11,682 bases of DNA from Kosmotogaceae bacterium (GCA_003444085.1 DLVL01000013.1:1-11682); one strand, 5' to 3'; counted from the first letter of the stretch, positions 1-6,851 are shown. Notes: a model not told the origin generated them from the letters alone. A program made the numbers and translations.

Positions 1-1028
1 TAGGTTGCATGCGAGCCAGAATTGCACAGATCGAGAACGTCGAATTCCTCATCGTAGTGTCTGACGTCAGCAAAGAGGACAGGAGAGCGTGACAGGAGTT
101 TGAGTATCTGCATGGTCAGTGCAGCGTCAGAATCCGCTTCGGTAGCACACACGACAGGTTCATGGTTTCCGTCCCAATCGTAGGGATCGTTCATGAAGGC
201 CTCAGTGATATCCATCGTCACGAAGTGGTTTGTGAGTTCAGGCTGTGCTTTGATACCGATGAAGTCAAGTTCTTCCTCACAAACAATGTCGTTCACAGCA
301 TAGTAGCTTCTGATCTGCTTTTCCAGTTTCTCTGGCGTCAATTGTTTGCCATCGTAGTGAATTCTTCGAACCCTTGCTTCCAACCATTCTCTTGCTCTGG
401 ATACTTTCTCGGGAGAAATCTCAGCGCTACGCCTGATGATTTCGTACTGGTCGATATGTTCGATGTCCACACCAAAAAGGCTATTCCACAAATCGACATT
501 TGGAACAGCGGTGTACATGCCCATAGGCCTTCCGCCAAATAGGCCACACCTCATTCCGACAAGCCGTTTCCGCGCAGAAGAAGCTCTGATATATGCCAAA
601 GCCTCTCGCAAGACTTTCGGGTCTTCCATGTTTCCCCAGATCCTCTTACACTTGGTCCCGTCGTGGTCCAGGCTGCCCGCCGCTGCGAGCATTCCAACCA
701 TTCCAGGGAACCTGGGGTTAATGTTGCCAAAGAGGAGAAATGGACCAGGAGCGAACTTACTGGCGATAACACTGAAATGGGGGAAGGCCCAAACAGCGTA
801 GTTGAACACTGTCATTTCTACCCCCATTGCGTTCAAGCGCAGGGCTTCCTTCTTTGCAACGGAAGGTTTCCAGATGAGTTCCTCTGCAGTAATCACTTCG
901 ATTTCTCCTGTGGCTTCCAGGGCACTCTTCAGTCTAGATTCAAAGTCTTTGTTGATTTTGACCAGATCGTTGTGAACAAACTCTCGTCCATCAGAAAAGG
1001 TCATCAACCCAACCCTAATCTTTGACAA
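1..1028 (-). CDS. L-fucose/L-arabinose isomerase family protein (3' part outside window)
   Basis: The minus strand is open from a TTG start at 1028 to the window edge: 342 full codons with no stop. The TTG is chosen because an AAAGGAGG ribosome binding site lies 8 bases upstream (about 1037-1044); the first in-frame ATG is eight codons further in, without such a site. The start reads SKIRVGLMTFSDGRE, typical of cytosolic FucI/AraA-like ketol isomerases that interconvert aldoses and ketoses. In the C-terminal half, E297 in CATEAD and D321 in FADVRHYD are 24 residues apart. From memory this equals the spacing of the two Mn2+ ligands in E. coli FucI (E337 and D361). The third expected metal ligand, a C-terminal His, lies beyond the edge. 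The exact substrate cannot be read from the sequence. The antisense open frames in this region are shadows. The family call is firm; L-fucose versus another sugar is open. Confidence 0.85.
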   Translation of the reverse strand, partial: MSKIRVGLMTFSDGREFVHNDLVKINKDFESRLKSALEATGEIEVITAEELIWKPSVAKKEALRLNAMGVEMTVFNYAVWAFPHFSVIASKFAPGPFLLFGNINPRFPGMVGMLAAAGSLDHDGTKCKRIWGNMEDPKVLREALAYIRASSARKRLVGMRCGLFGGRPMGMYTAVPNVDLWNSLFGVDIEHIDQYEIIRRSAEISPEKVSRAREWLEARVRRIHYDGKQLTPEKLEKQIRSYYAVNDIVCEEELDFIGIKAQPELTNHFVTMDITEAFMNDPYDWDGNHEPVVCATEADSDAALTMQILKLLSRSPVLFADVRHYDEEFDVLDLCNSGSHAT

Positions 1029-1481
1029 GACAGTAACCTCCTTTCTACTTCGATCTAATGATGAAAATCCTTCTCACTTGTTCTGCTATTCAGTCTAACA
1101 GATCAGTGACCCTTGTTGAAAGTAACACCGGATATGTGTTTCTGCTATGGTCCTAGTTAGTCCTGAAGCTATAATCTTGAGTGAATCGGATCAGGTTACT
1201 GAAATCTGATATAAGGAATCACATAATGACAAGGTATTCTGGCAGTCTGTTGTAAGCGATTGAGTGAAGACTCATGACGCATTGACTGTGGGGAGGCAAG
1301 ATCTTGTGACTTCAGTTTGCTGGATAGGTATACTCCGCGTAGTAACAGGAACGGATATTCCTGAAAGATTGCTCAGAGGTATCGCAAGTGCTCCGGATAA
1401 GGCTGAGCCTCAATCAAATGGCATCCCGCATAACATATGATCAAAGCAATCGCAATATACTTATGATTTGATCAGACCGAT
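1029..1481. other. Intergenic region of about 450 bases with no convincing gene
   Basis: This lies between the isomerase start and the end of the interrupted adenylyltransferase gene, both on the minus strand. The largest thing seen is a plus-strand frame at 1306-1440 (GTG start, 44 codons, reading ...CWIGILRVVTGTDIP...) with a GGGGAGG site 9 bases upstream. No family is assigned, and it may be a remnant. An isolated extended -10 (TGATATAAG, 1207-1215) has no good -35. An 8-bp inverted repeat, TGATCAAA/TTTGATCA (1438-1445 and 1467-1474), has a 21-base spacer and no T-run; it could mark the 3' end of the adenylyltransferase transcript but is not a standard terminator. A clear isomerase promoter was not found. 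Confidence 0.5.
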
Positions 1482-2369
1482 TCAGAACGGTTCTCTTTTT
1501 GAGTGAAGCCTTTCTATGAATCTTGTCACCTGATCGTGAGCATTTCCTGGATACAACAGCCCTGATCGGGTAGCGGTTTCCTCTGCAACCAGGCGGAATA
1601 GCCCAAGTGACACAAAAAGGCTTCTCCAAATGTCTCTTTCATCGTAATGAGCAAAAGCGTGACGAAGCTCTGTAATAATTCGAGGATCCGCCCATTGTTC
1701 AAAGAAACGCATGCCATGCCATGTATCGTGATCCTTCCCCTTCTTCGCAAGAGCATGCCACTTGGCCATCCTGATCAATCGTTTCTTCATGTAGTCATCA
1801 CTGCATTCCTTAGCAGTCAGGAATTCGCCACGTCGAAGTTTTTTCGCTGTTCAGACTGCATGGTAAAGGAAATCACTGACCAGTTGGTCGAACTCTTCCT
1901 GAGAGGGAAGACTTGCTTTCTTGTGTGTCTTTGCTGCGAGTCCCAGGTCCTTTAACCTGTCATCCTTGTCAAGAATCACCTCCACTCCGCGGCGCAGTGT
2001 TTCTTGCACATCATCAGGAGCGTCCTTGCTTAGCATGATTGGCATGTCACTGGCCGAGAATACTGCATAGTCAACGTCAAAACCCCCTTCATATAGCACA
2101 CGTCGCTCCATTCCATGTCCTGCACCTGAAGGCTCAAGAAATGTTAGGCAGTAGTTGCCAGTTTCTCTGATCCATTCACAGTCGGAAAGAAATGCTTCTG
2201 GATCATCGGCAAATACCGCAATATCCAGATCGGACCATTCATCTGCAGGATTGTCCGAAGTTCTGGCACGAGACCCAACGATCATTGCTGCCCGAATGCT
2301 ATGTTGCTCCTCAGCCCATGCTGTGAATTTCCTAATAATCTCTCTGTATCGATCTGCTGTCAATTCCAT
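1482..2369 (-). pseudogene. Aminoglycoside 6-adenylyltransferase (ANT(6)/AadK type), interrupted by one in-frame TGA
   Basis: The start is ATG at 2369, preceded by AGGAGG with a 6-base gap; the frame is open further upstream but without a ribosome site. Residues 1-172 form the nucleotidyltransferase domain: MIVGSRAR near residue 29, then SDLDIAVF, giving the GS...DxD motif that binds metal and ATP. Codon 173 (1851-1853) is TGA. The same frame continues without any shift for 122 codons (TAKKLRRGE... to ...HSKREPF, stop at 1482). That second half has the features of the ANT(6) C-terminal domain: HAFAHYDERDIWRSLF, then LFRLVAEE. Restoring codon 173 gives 295 residues, close to the usual length of about 280-300. 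Family members transfer AMP from ATP to the 6-hydroxyl of streptomycin; this substrate is inferred. Codon 173 needs one change from TGG (Trp), and the matching family position is often aromatic. This is either a recent nonsense mutation, a sequencing error or readthrough. Unread, the 172-residue product lacks the C-terminal domain. Confidence 0.82.
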
Positions 2370-2567
2370 GCAATTCCTCCTGGCGGTTACGCAGTGTAGC
2401 TCTTCGTGATGAACAAAGTTGTACATTTGAACATACCTGAAAAAAACCAGTGCTGCAACATGGTGCTTCATTAGCTTCTCAAACCAGGAGCGTGCTATTC
2501 TATGGGAAAGATTGCTCTAAAAGGTTTGTAATTGTGGCTCCAAATTAAGAGGAAAGGAGAAATCATT

Positions 2568-3101
2568 ATGGTTGAGATCCGCGAACTTAAACCTGATAGT
2601 TTGGTCAACAGAGTGGTCACGTTCGAATATGAGAGCGGTTTATACTATGACGTTACCGTCGAAAAGACGCTCACAGGGTGGGAGATAATGCTAACTCTTC
2701 GGGAGTTTGACAAACCATTCGTCAGGAGATTCGAGGAAAGACTCATTGAAGATTACAAGACTGACCCTCGCATCTTTGCGGCATTTGTTGATGATGAAGA
2801 AGCTGGTCTTGCTTTGATCGGGAGATTATGGGAAGGCTCATATAGGGTCTGGGACTTCTACGTATGGCAGGAGCACAAAAGAAGAGGAATCGGTAGAGCG
2901 CTGATGAAGCAAATAGAAGACACTGCAAGGTCAGAAAACTCTCGGAGGATAGTTCTTGAAACACAGAGTTCCAACTATCCCGCGATAAGCTTCTACCTCA
3001 GTTGCGGATTCCAACTCTGTGGATTCGATACGTCCTGTTACTCGAATCAGGATATTGAAAACAAAGAAGTAAGGCTTGAATTTCATAAGCTGCTCAAATA
3101 G
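2568..3101 (+). CDS. GNAT-family N-acetyltransferase, streptothricin acetyltransferase-like
   Basis: This is a 177-residue cytosolic protein. ATG at 2568 is chosen over an in-frame upstream codon at 2532 because AAAGGAG lies 8 bases before it. The acetyl-CoA binding motif A is clear: VWDFYVWQEHKRRGIGRAL, with R/Q-x-x-G-x-G/A at about residues 105-110. It is followed by LETQSSNYPAISFYLSCGF (130-148) and GFDTSCY (152-158). The LETQ-NN-A-FY-CGF-G-DT-Y order is that of the Sat4/SatA streptothricin acetyltransferases as I remember them, which acetylate the beta-lysine amino group of streptothricin. The N-terminal 60 residues are less recognisable, also normal for that group. It diverges from the ANT(6)-like gene, with about 200 bases between start codons. 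The GNAT fold is near certain; the substrate is an inference, and a protein or small-amine acetyltransferase remains possible. No clean promoter was identified. Confidence 0.85.
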   Translation: MVEIRELKPDSLVNRVVTFEYESGLYYDVTVEKTLTGWEIMLTLREFDKPFVRRFEERLIEDYKTDPRIFAAFVDDEEAGLALIGRLWEGSYRVWDFYVWQEHKRRGIGRALMKQIEDTARSENSRRIVLETQSSNYPAISFYLSCGFQLCGFDTSCYSNQDIENKEVRLEFHKLLK

Positions 3102-3153
3102 AGACAGCTGATCCTTTCCAAAGACGGCATAACACCGAGACCTGCTACTTAGA

Positions 3154-3960
3154 TCAATCTACTATTATTTCTTCGGTTTTTGTTTCTCCCAGGCCGTAGT
3201 CAACTTCAAGGAAGAACTTATAGAGGCTTTGGTCTTCTTTGGGGATTCGGTAGTTTACAGTTCCTTCACGGAAGTTCATAGGCCCATCAAATGGGTATTC
3301 AAGATTGCTAATCTCTTCTCCTTCTTTGAATACCTTGACTCGAGCGCCAGTTATGCTCCGTTCGTCATGTTTGATCACTGCTTGTACCATGAACCTGAAA
3401 GAATAGTGCAGTTGAGCGTCAGTTGTTGAAAAAATCTGCGCTGAGAAATGATAACGCTGAACTTGGAAGACATCAGCAGGAATGACGTATTCTTCACTGT
3501 ACTTCTCAATACCATTGACATTCATCAGGACCTGGTATGCATAGTCGCTTGTAGGAACAAGGTTAGCGACCGCTGTATATACCCCTTGCTCTTGTCGCAG
3601 TTCAAGCAATCTGATAAGTCCTGTGTCTCTGTCCTTCAGCAGAAGCTCCATGTAGGGTGTTTCCACTTGTGCAAATGTAAGATTGATTCTCACGACCGCA
3701 CTCTCAAGGTTAATGCTTTCAAGTCGGTAGTCTTGCGATCTGAGCAATCGTGAAGGCTCTGTCATCATTTCCTTCATTTCAGACAAGTCCCACTGAAGAG
3801 ACCCCACTCTTGCTTCCAGAGCACTCATCCTTGTGAAAGATATTGAGCTTTCTCGTTCCAATGATTCAAGTCTGCTTCTGAGTTCCATGAGTAGAAGGGT
3901 ATTCATCACAACCAGTATCATCAAGACTGCTCCAAGAACCAATACCAAAACTGTCTTCAT
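3154..3960 (-). CDS. Membrane-anchored coiled-coil protein of unknown function
   Basis: This is a 268-residue protein. ATG at 3960 has GGAGGA upstream with a 6-base gap. I do not recognise a family. Residues 1-26 are a single hydrophobic segment after a short Lys-containing start (MKTVLVLVLGAVLMILVV...), so it is an uncleaved signal anchor or a signal peptide with no lipobox cysteine. Residues 27-70 (RSRLESLERES...MSALEARVGSLQWDLSEMKEMM) have the heptad-like hydrophobic spacing of a coiled coil. The remaining 190 residues are rich in alternating hydrophobic and polar stretches (AVVRINLTFAQVE, VYTAVANLVP, AYQVLMNVNG), which suggests two beta-sandwich modules facing the outside. No cysteines or catalytic motifs stand out. 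The gene is monocistronic: it converges with the acetyltransferase on one side and is followed upstream by the M23 fragment in the same direction. It may be a cell-envelope sensor or adaptor, but that is a guess. Confidence 0.8.
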   Translation of the reverse strand: MKTVLVLVLGAVLMILVVMNTLLLMELRSRLESLERESSISFTRMSALEARVGSLQWDLSEMKEMMTEPSRLLRSQDYRLESINLESAVVRINLTFAQVETPYMELLLKDRDTGLIRLLELRQEQGVYTAVANLVPTSDYAYQVLMNVNGIEKYSEEYVIPADVFQVQRYHFSAQIFSTTDAQLHYSFRFMVQAVIKHDERSITGARVKVFKEGEEISNLEYPFDGPMNFREGTVNYRIPKEDQSLYKFFLEVDYGLGETKTEEIIVD

Positions 3961-4031
3961 TCTTCTTCCTCCAGTGTATTTGCTGGTCTATGAAGTATTA
4001 AATACGATCCAAACGATGTACATTAAGAAGC

Positions 4032-4061
4032 ATTATAAACCATCCAGCAAGTCTTTGTAGC
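4032..4061 (-). promoter_or_regulatory. Candidate promoter for the coiled-coil membrane protein gene
   Basis: On the minus strand a perfect TATAAT (4037 to 4032) is preceded, after 18 bases, by GCTACA (4061 to 4056), which matches only three positions of TTGACA. A transcript would start near 4025 and leave a leader of about 65 bases before the ATG at 3960. The leader contains the short palindrome GTATTAAATAC (3995-4005). The -10 is convincing and the -35 weak. Confidence 0.4.
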
Positions 4062-4155
4062 CCTTTTTTTGCCACCTGAAGAAGACGCGGAGGTCCTATT
4101 CTCAGAGAAACCTGAAACGATGCCATAGATCGGTAACAATGATCTGATACTGTGA

Positions 4156-4530
4156 TCAGGACTGCGTAATGACTACCATTCCGGATTGTGGGTTGAGCCG
4201 TTTGTCCCCGCGAGGAGAATCAGTGACAGGTGAAACCCTTGAGAAAGACGAGGGTAGGCCGTGGCAGTCAAACTCTGCAGACTCCCTCAGTTCGTGGTGA
4301 AGATGACACCATGATGTACAACCTGAAAGACCCAGATCTGCGATTCTGGTATTTCGTTCAACTCTCTGGCCTTTCTTCACTTTGAGCGATCCTTTCATCA
4401 GGTGAGCAAGAAGGCTGTACTCGCCATTCTCGTGGTCAATGATGACATGGTTGCCAAAGAGAGAAACCGGGTTATCAAAGAGCTTGAACTCTTCAAGAAG
4501 TGGTGTCTCAGGGATGCATTTGATAATCAT
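4156..4530 (-). CDS. Truncated M23-type (LytM/duplicated hybrid motif) peptidase, C-terminal half only
   Basis: This is a 124-residue frame starting at ATG 4530 with GAGGAG 8 bases upstream; an in-frame TGA lies six codons before it, so it cannot be extended. Residues 25-85 have the M23 core pattern: LFGNHVIIDHENGEYSLLAHL, then GSLKVKKGQRVERNTRIADLG, then HLHHELRES. The H-x-H ligand pair of the second zinc motif is present (HLHHE). The first half of the domain, which supplies the H-x(3)-D ligands, is absent, and I could not find it in any minus-strand frame between 4531 and 4778, where stops are frequent. Typical members also carry an N-terminal segment ending near ...ADGxVxExVDGIPD, of which only IIKCIPETP seems left. 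Family members cut peptidoglycan cross-bridges, but this product probably lacks metal-dependent activity. It may be a decaying remnant or a non-catalytic fold. The product has no signal peptide. Confidence 0.65.
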   Translation of the reverse strand: MIIKCIPETPLLEEFKLFDNPVSLFGNHVIIDHENGEYSLLAHLMKGSLKVKKGQRVERNTRIADLGLSGCTSWCHLHHELRESAEFDCHGLPSSFSRVSPVTDSPRGDKRLNPQSGMVVITQS

Positions 4531-4730
4531 ATTGTCATCTCCTCATGTACGGTATACTAAGGAAAACTCTGTCCTGAGTCAGACAAGCACAGGCATAATC
4601 CAGAATGAGTCCCTTCAGAAGACGACTTATTGGTCTCTGAAAAGGCATCAGAAGCAATCTCTTGTGCCATACAATCTCCGATCAGTCAAACCGCCACAAT
4701 CAGTTACCATATATTACTCAGGAAAGGATG

Positions 4731-4755
4731 ATCGAACACAGAAGTTGTGTTCGAT
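4731..4755. promoter_or_regulatory. Perfect 10-bp inverted repeat, candidate operator
   Basis: ATCGAACACA (4731-4740) and TGTGTTCGAT (4746-4755) are exact reverse complements separated by GAAGT. There is no T-run on either side, so it is not an intrinsic terminator. The right arm overlaps the candidate -35 of the downstream membrane-protein gene, as a repressor site would. The regulator is unknown. Confidence 0.5.
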
Positions 4756-4774
4756 GAAAACTACGTGTTAGAAT
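4745..4774 (+). promoter_or_regulatory. Candidate promoter for the YjdF-like gene
   Basis: TTGTGT (4745-4750; three of six consensus bases) and TAGAAT (4769-4774; five of six) are 18 bases apart. The start of transcription would be near 4781, giving a leader of about 37 bases before the ATG at 4818. The -35 lies inside the inverted repeat at 4731-4755. Confidence 0.45.
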
Positions 4775-4817
4775 CTGATTGGATCTGTGGACGGCACTTT
4801 TGGAGAAGGAGAGAGAA

Positions 4818-5627
4818 ATGCTGCCGCTGAGAAATCGCCTGAAAAAGTTCTTCGACAAGCACGGAACCATCAGCAGTTATCTTCACAGAGATCCAGTGAT
4901 TCAGGAAACTCTCTTTCTGAAAAACAGACGGAGATTCCGAGTTTTCAGAACCCTGAACATTCTGTTCTCTTTTCTTATCTTCATCCCTGTCATAGGATCG
5001 ATTTGGAGGTTCAACTTTCCTCATTTCATTGGCTATTTGCTATGTGTTGCAGCGGTCTATGGCACATGGCTTACAGAAGCGATTACGGGAGCGACAATAT
5101 TTGAAGAGGCCCGGCTAATGACCATATACTCAGTTATGTTGCACAGTGTCTTTGGTGTGTGGTTCCGTTTTTATGACCGTTTTTCTATCTATGATAGTAT
5201 CCTTCATTTCAACGCAGGAATATGGCTTGCATTTCTGGTCTTTCCGTTTGTTCTGGGTGTCGAACTTGCCTGGTCAAGGCTGAGAACACCTTCACTCTTC
5301 TGGAAGGTGAATATCTATACGTTTGCTCTGGTGAATTTGCTGGGGGTTCTTTGGGAAGTCGGTGAATTCATATCCGACCAAATATTCGCTGGTTATCCTG
5401 GCTACAGAATGGCACAGGAAGGGAATTTTGATACGATGACTGATATGATCCTAAACAATGTTGGAGCAGTCGTTGGAATATGGTTTCTGTGGCGTCTCAT
5501 AGGGAAGAGACATGAACTTGACGATATTCTAGAGAGGATAGGTAGGGCACTCAGAGACTTTGTGAACAGAAGGCATCCTGATGAGGAAGATGCTGAAACG
5601 ATACAGACGAAAGATCCAGCGGAATAG
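4818..5627 (+). CDS. Multi-pass inner-membrane protein, YjdF/DUF2238-like
   Basis: This is a 269-residue protein. ATG 4818 is preferred because AAGGAG precedes it by 6 bases; an in-frame TTG at 4779 would add 13 residues but has no ribosome site and sits at the predicted transcription start. A basic, charged N-terminus (1-42) is followed by about six hydrophobic segments near residues 43-63, 67-85, 99-115, 131-150, 164-182 and 210-228, then a charged, acidic tail. Conserved-looking polar residues sit in or beside the membrane: YDSILHF (D126, H130), LWEVGEF (E180, E183) and GNFDTMTDM (D205, D209) followed by N213 and GA. The order D-x(3)-H, E, W/F-D-T-x-x-D-M...GA matches my memory of E. coli YjdF and the DUF2238 family, whose role is unknown to me. 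The buried acidic and His residues suggest metal binding or transport. The gene stands alone between the M23 remnant and the cobalamin leader. Confidence 0.75.
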   Translation: MLPLRNRLKKFFDKHGTISSYLHRDPVIQETLFLKNRRRFRVFRTLNILFSFLIFIPVIGSIWRFNFPHFIGYLLCVAAVYGTWLTEAITGATIFEEARLMTIYSVMLHSVFGVWFRFYDRFSIYDSILHFNAGIWLAFLVFPFVLGVELAWSRLRTPSLFWKVNIYTFALVNLLGVLWEVGEFISDQIFAGYPGYRMAQEGNFDTMTDMILNNVGAVVGIWFLWRLIGKRHELDDILERIGRALRDFVNRRHPDEEDAETIQTKDPAE

Positions 5628-5686
5628 CCTTTCGAACATTTGAGTTCCACTGTTTTGACAGCGAAGAGATCCGTACTCAAACTTCT

Positions 5687-5715
5687 TTGAAGTCTTATAG
5701 ATCCTCTGATAGAAT
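5687..5715 (+). promoter_or_regulatory. Promoter of the cobalamin-uptake operon
   Basis: TTGAAG (5687-5692; four of six) is followed after exactly 17 bases by TAGAAT (5710-5715; five of six), with TGA directly before it as an extended -10. Transcription would start near 5722, five bases before the first strand of the riboswitch P1 helix. That placement strongly supports both calls. Confidence 0.65.
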
Positions 5716-5724
5716 CTAGTTGAA

Positions 5725-5886
5725 TGGAACAACAAAGACAGAAATCTCTACTGAATTAGGGAAACCGGTGCAAGTCCGGTGCGGTCCCGCCACTGTAAAC
5801 GGGGACGAAATCCACAGAACGCCACTGGCATTGCTGGGAAGGCGTGGAGAGTAGGAAGATCCGTGAGTCAGGAGACCTGTTCAGAA
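5725..5886 (+). ncRNA. Cobalamin (adenosylcobalamin/B12) riboswitch
   Basis: The classic conserved blocks appear in order: AGGGAAACCGGTGCAAGTCC, then GCGGTCCCGCCACTGTAA, then CCACAGAACGCCACTGG, then GGGAAGG, and finally the 3' block GTGAGTCAGGAGACCTG. The outer P1 helix can form between GAACA (5727-5731) and TGTTC (5878-5882). The family folds around a cobalamin and lowers expression of B12 uptake or synthesis genes when the ligand is present. It directly precedes the three ABC-transporter genes, which fixes their substrate much better than the proteins alone. The subclass (adenosylcobalamin or methyl/aquo-cobalamin selective) was not decided. Confidence 0.95.
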
Positions 5887-5895
5887 GAGTTCTTA

Positions 5896-5924
5896 CACCA
5901 TCGTCTCGTGGAAAGACGATGGTG
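5896..5924 (+). promoter_or_regulatory. Hairpin between riboswitch and btuF ribosome site (expression platform)
   Basis: CACCATCGTCT (5896-5906) and AGACGATGGTG (5914-5924) form a perfect 11-bp stem with a 7-base loop. There is no U-tract after it, so it does not look like an intrinsic terminator. The ribosome site AGGAGGTG (5936-5943) follows 12 bases later. ACACC at 5895-5899, part of the left arm, can alternatively pair with GGTGT at 5940-5944 over the ribosome site, and ACCT of the riboswitch 3' strand can pair with AGGT in it. This suggests control at translation initiation: the hairpin would keep the ribosome site free. The switching model is inferred. Confidence 0.6.
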
Positions 5925-5948
5925 AAAACGCATTTAGGAGGTGTGGCA

Positions 5949-6851
5949 ATGAAGAAGATTCTATGTATTATTGCAGTGTTTTCAATGTCTCTTGCCCTTT
6001 TCAGTACCACTTTTGTCGACGATCTAGGAAGGCTTGTCACTCTGGATAGAGTCCCTGAAAGAGTAGTTGTGGCAGCTCCTGCAGTAACGGGTTTCATAGA
6101 GTTTCTCGGAGTGACCGAAAGGATAGTTGGAGTTACTGATTGGGACAACCTGGCTGGACGGGAAGGTATTGAGAAAATCGGAAATGTCGTTCCTCTGAAT
6201 CTTGAGAAGATCATGTCGCTTGAACCTGATATCGTGTTTCTGACCGGTGGGTTCCAGGAACCGGAAGTCTCAAGACTGGAGAAGATTGGCATCAACGCCT
6301 TTGTTGTTAATCCAACGTCTTTTGAGGAGATATATCGGAGCATAGCGATTATCGGAGCGGTGCTGGGTATACCAGAAAGATCCAGATCCTTGTCAGAAGA
6401 ATTCAGAAGTGCTGTGCTTGATATTGCAAGAGAAACCTTTGCGATTCCCATGGAGAAAAAGCCCAGGGTAATATATACGATGATTTCGGGAGACGTCACG
6501 GACATCTGGACATGTGGTACAGGATCTTTCTTGAATCAAGCCATCGCCTACGCAGGAGCTTTGAATGTTGCCGCACCATATACTGGTAACGATGGCTGGT
6601 TCCCGGTAGGACCCGAGTTTGTTGTGAACTCAAATCCTGACATCATTCTGGTTCCCTATTACTATGAGGGTGGACAGGAAGAGGTAGTCAGTACGATAAA
6701 GAACTACAGACCTTTCTCCTCGGTGGAAGCGGTGAAAAATGACAGAGTCTACCCGATTGACGGGAATCTCGTTGCACACGCTGGGCCGTCTTTTCTCGAG
6801 ATCGTGGTGACGTTGAACGGCCTGTTTTTCAAAGAGGATAAGAGTAGATGA
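5949..6851 (+). CDS. btuF: Cobalamin ABC transporter, periplasmic substrate-binding protein
   Basis: This is a 300-residue protein. ATG 5949 is preceded by AGGAGGTG with a 5-base gap; the longer upstream frame runs through the riboswitch and is not coding. Residues 1-20 (MKKILCIIAVFSMSLALFST) form a signal peptide with no lipobox cysteine, so it is a soluble periplasmic protein rather than a lipoprotein. The body is a class III (FecB/BtuF, PF01497-type) binding protein: DDLGRLVTLDRVPERVVVAAPAV (24-46), the conserved LEPDIVFLTG (91-100), a long linking helix around 122-150, and a second lobe with IWTCGTGSFLNQAIAYAGALN (186-206). The protein class alone also covers iron-siderophore and haem binders; the riboswitch upstream decides for cobalamin or a precursor such as cobinamide. 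Its stop overlaps the start of the permease gene (ATGA). Confidence 0.9.
   Translation: MKKILCIIAVFSMSLALFSTTFVDDLGRLVTLDRVPERVVVAAPAVTGFIEFLGVTERIVGVTDWDNLAGREGIEKIGNVVPLNLEKIMSLEPDIVFLTGGFQEPEVSRLEKIGINAFVVNPTSFEEIYRSIAIIGAVLGIPERSRSLSEEFRSAVLDIARETFAIPMEKKPRVIYTMISGDVTDIWTCGTGSFLNQAIAYAGALNVAAPYTGNDGWFPVGPEFVVNSNPDIILVPYYYEGGQEEVVSTIKNYRPFSSVEAVKNDRVYPIDGNLVAHAGPSFLEIVVTLNGLFFKEDKSR

Noticed and set aside
162..1025. Several plus-strand open frames of 120 codons or so
   Set aside because: They lie antisense to the isomerase frame, which is open over 342 codons, has a strong ribosome site and carries family motifs.
1839..1844. Frameshift in the run of six T (minus-strand A) beside the stop
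   Set aside because: The frame before and after the run is the same and reads through family-like residues, so no shift is needed.
1851..1853. Selenocysteine or a TGA=Trp genetic code as explanation of the in-frame TGA
   Set aside because: ANT(6) enzymes are not selenoproteins, I see no obvious SECIS-like stem-loop after the codon, and TGA ends other genes in the window.
4144..4160. CTGAT/ATCAG hairpin after the M23 fragment
   Set aside because: Only five base pairs and no T-run on the minus strand; too weak for a terminator call.
5639..5681. TTTGAGT/ACTCAAA inverted repeat as a terminator of the YjdF-like gene
   Set aside because: The spacer is 29 bases, no T-run follows, and the right arm adjoins the riboswitch promoter.
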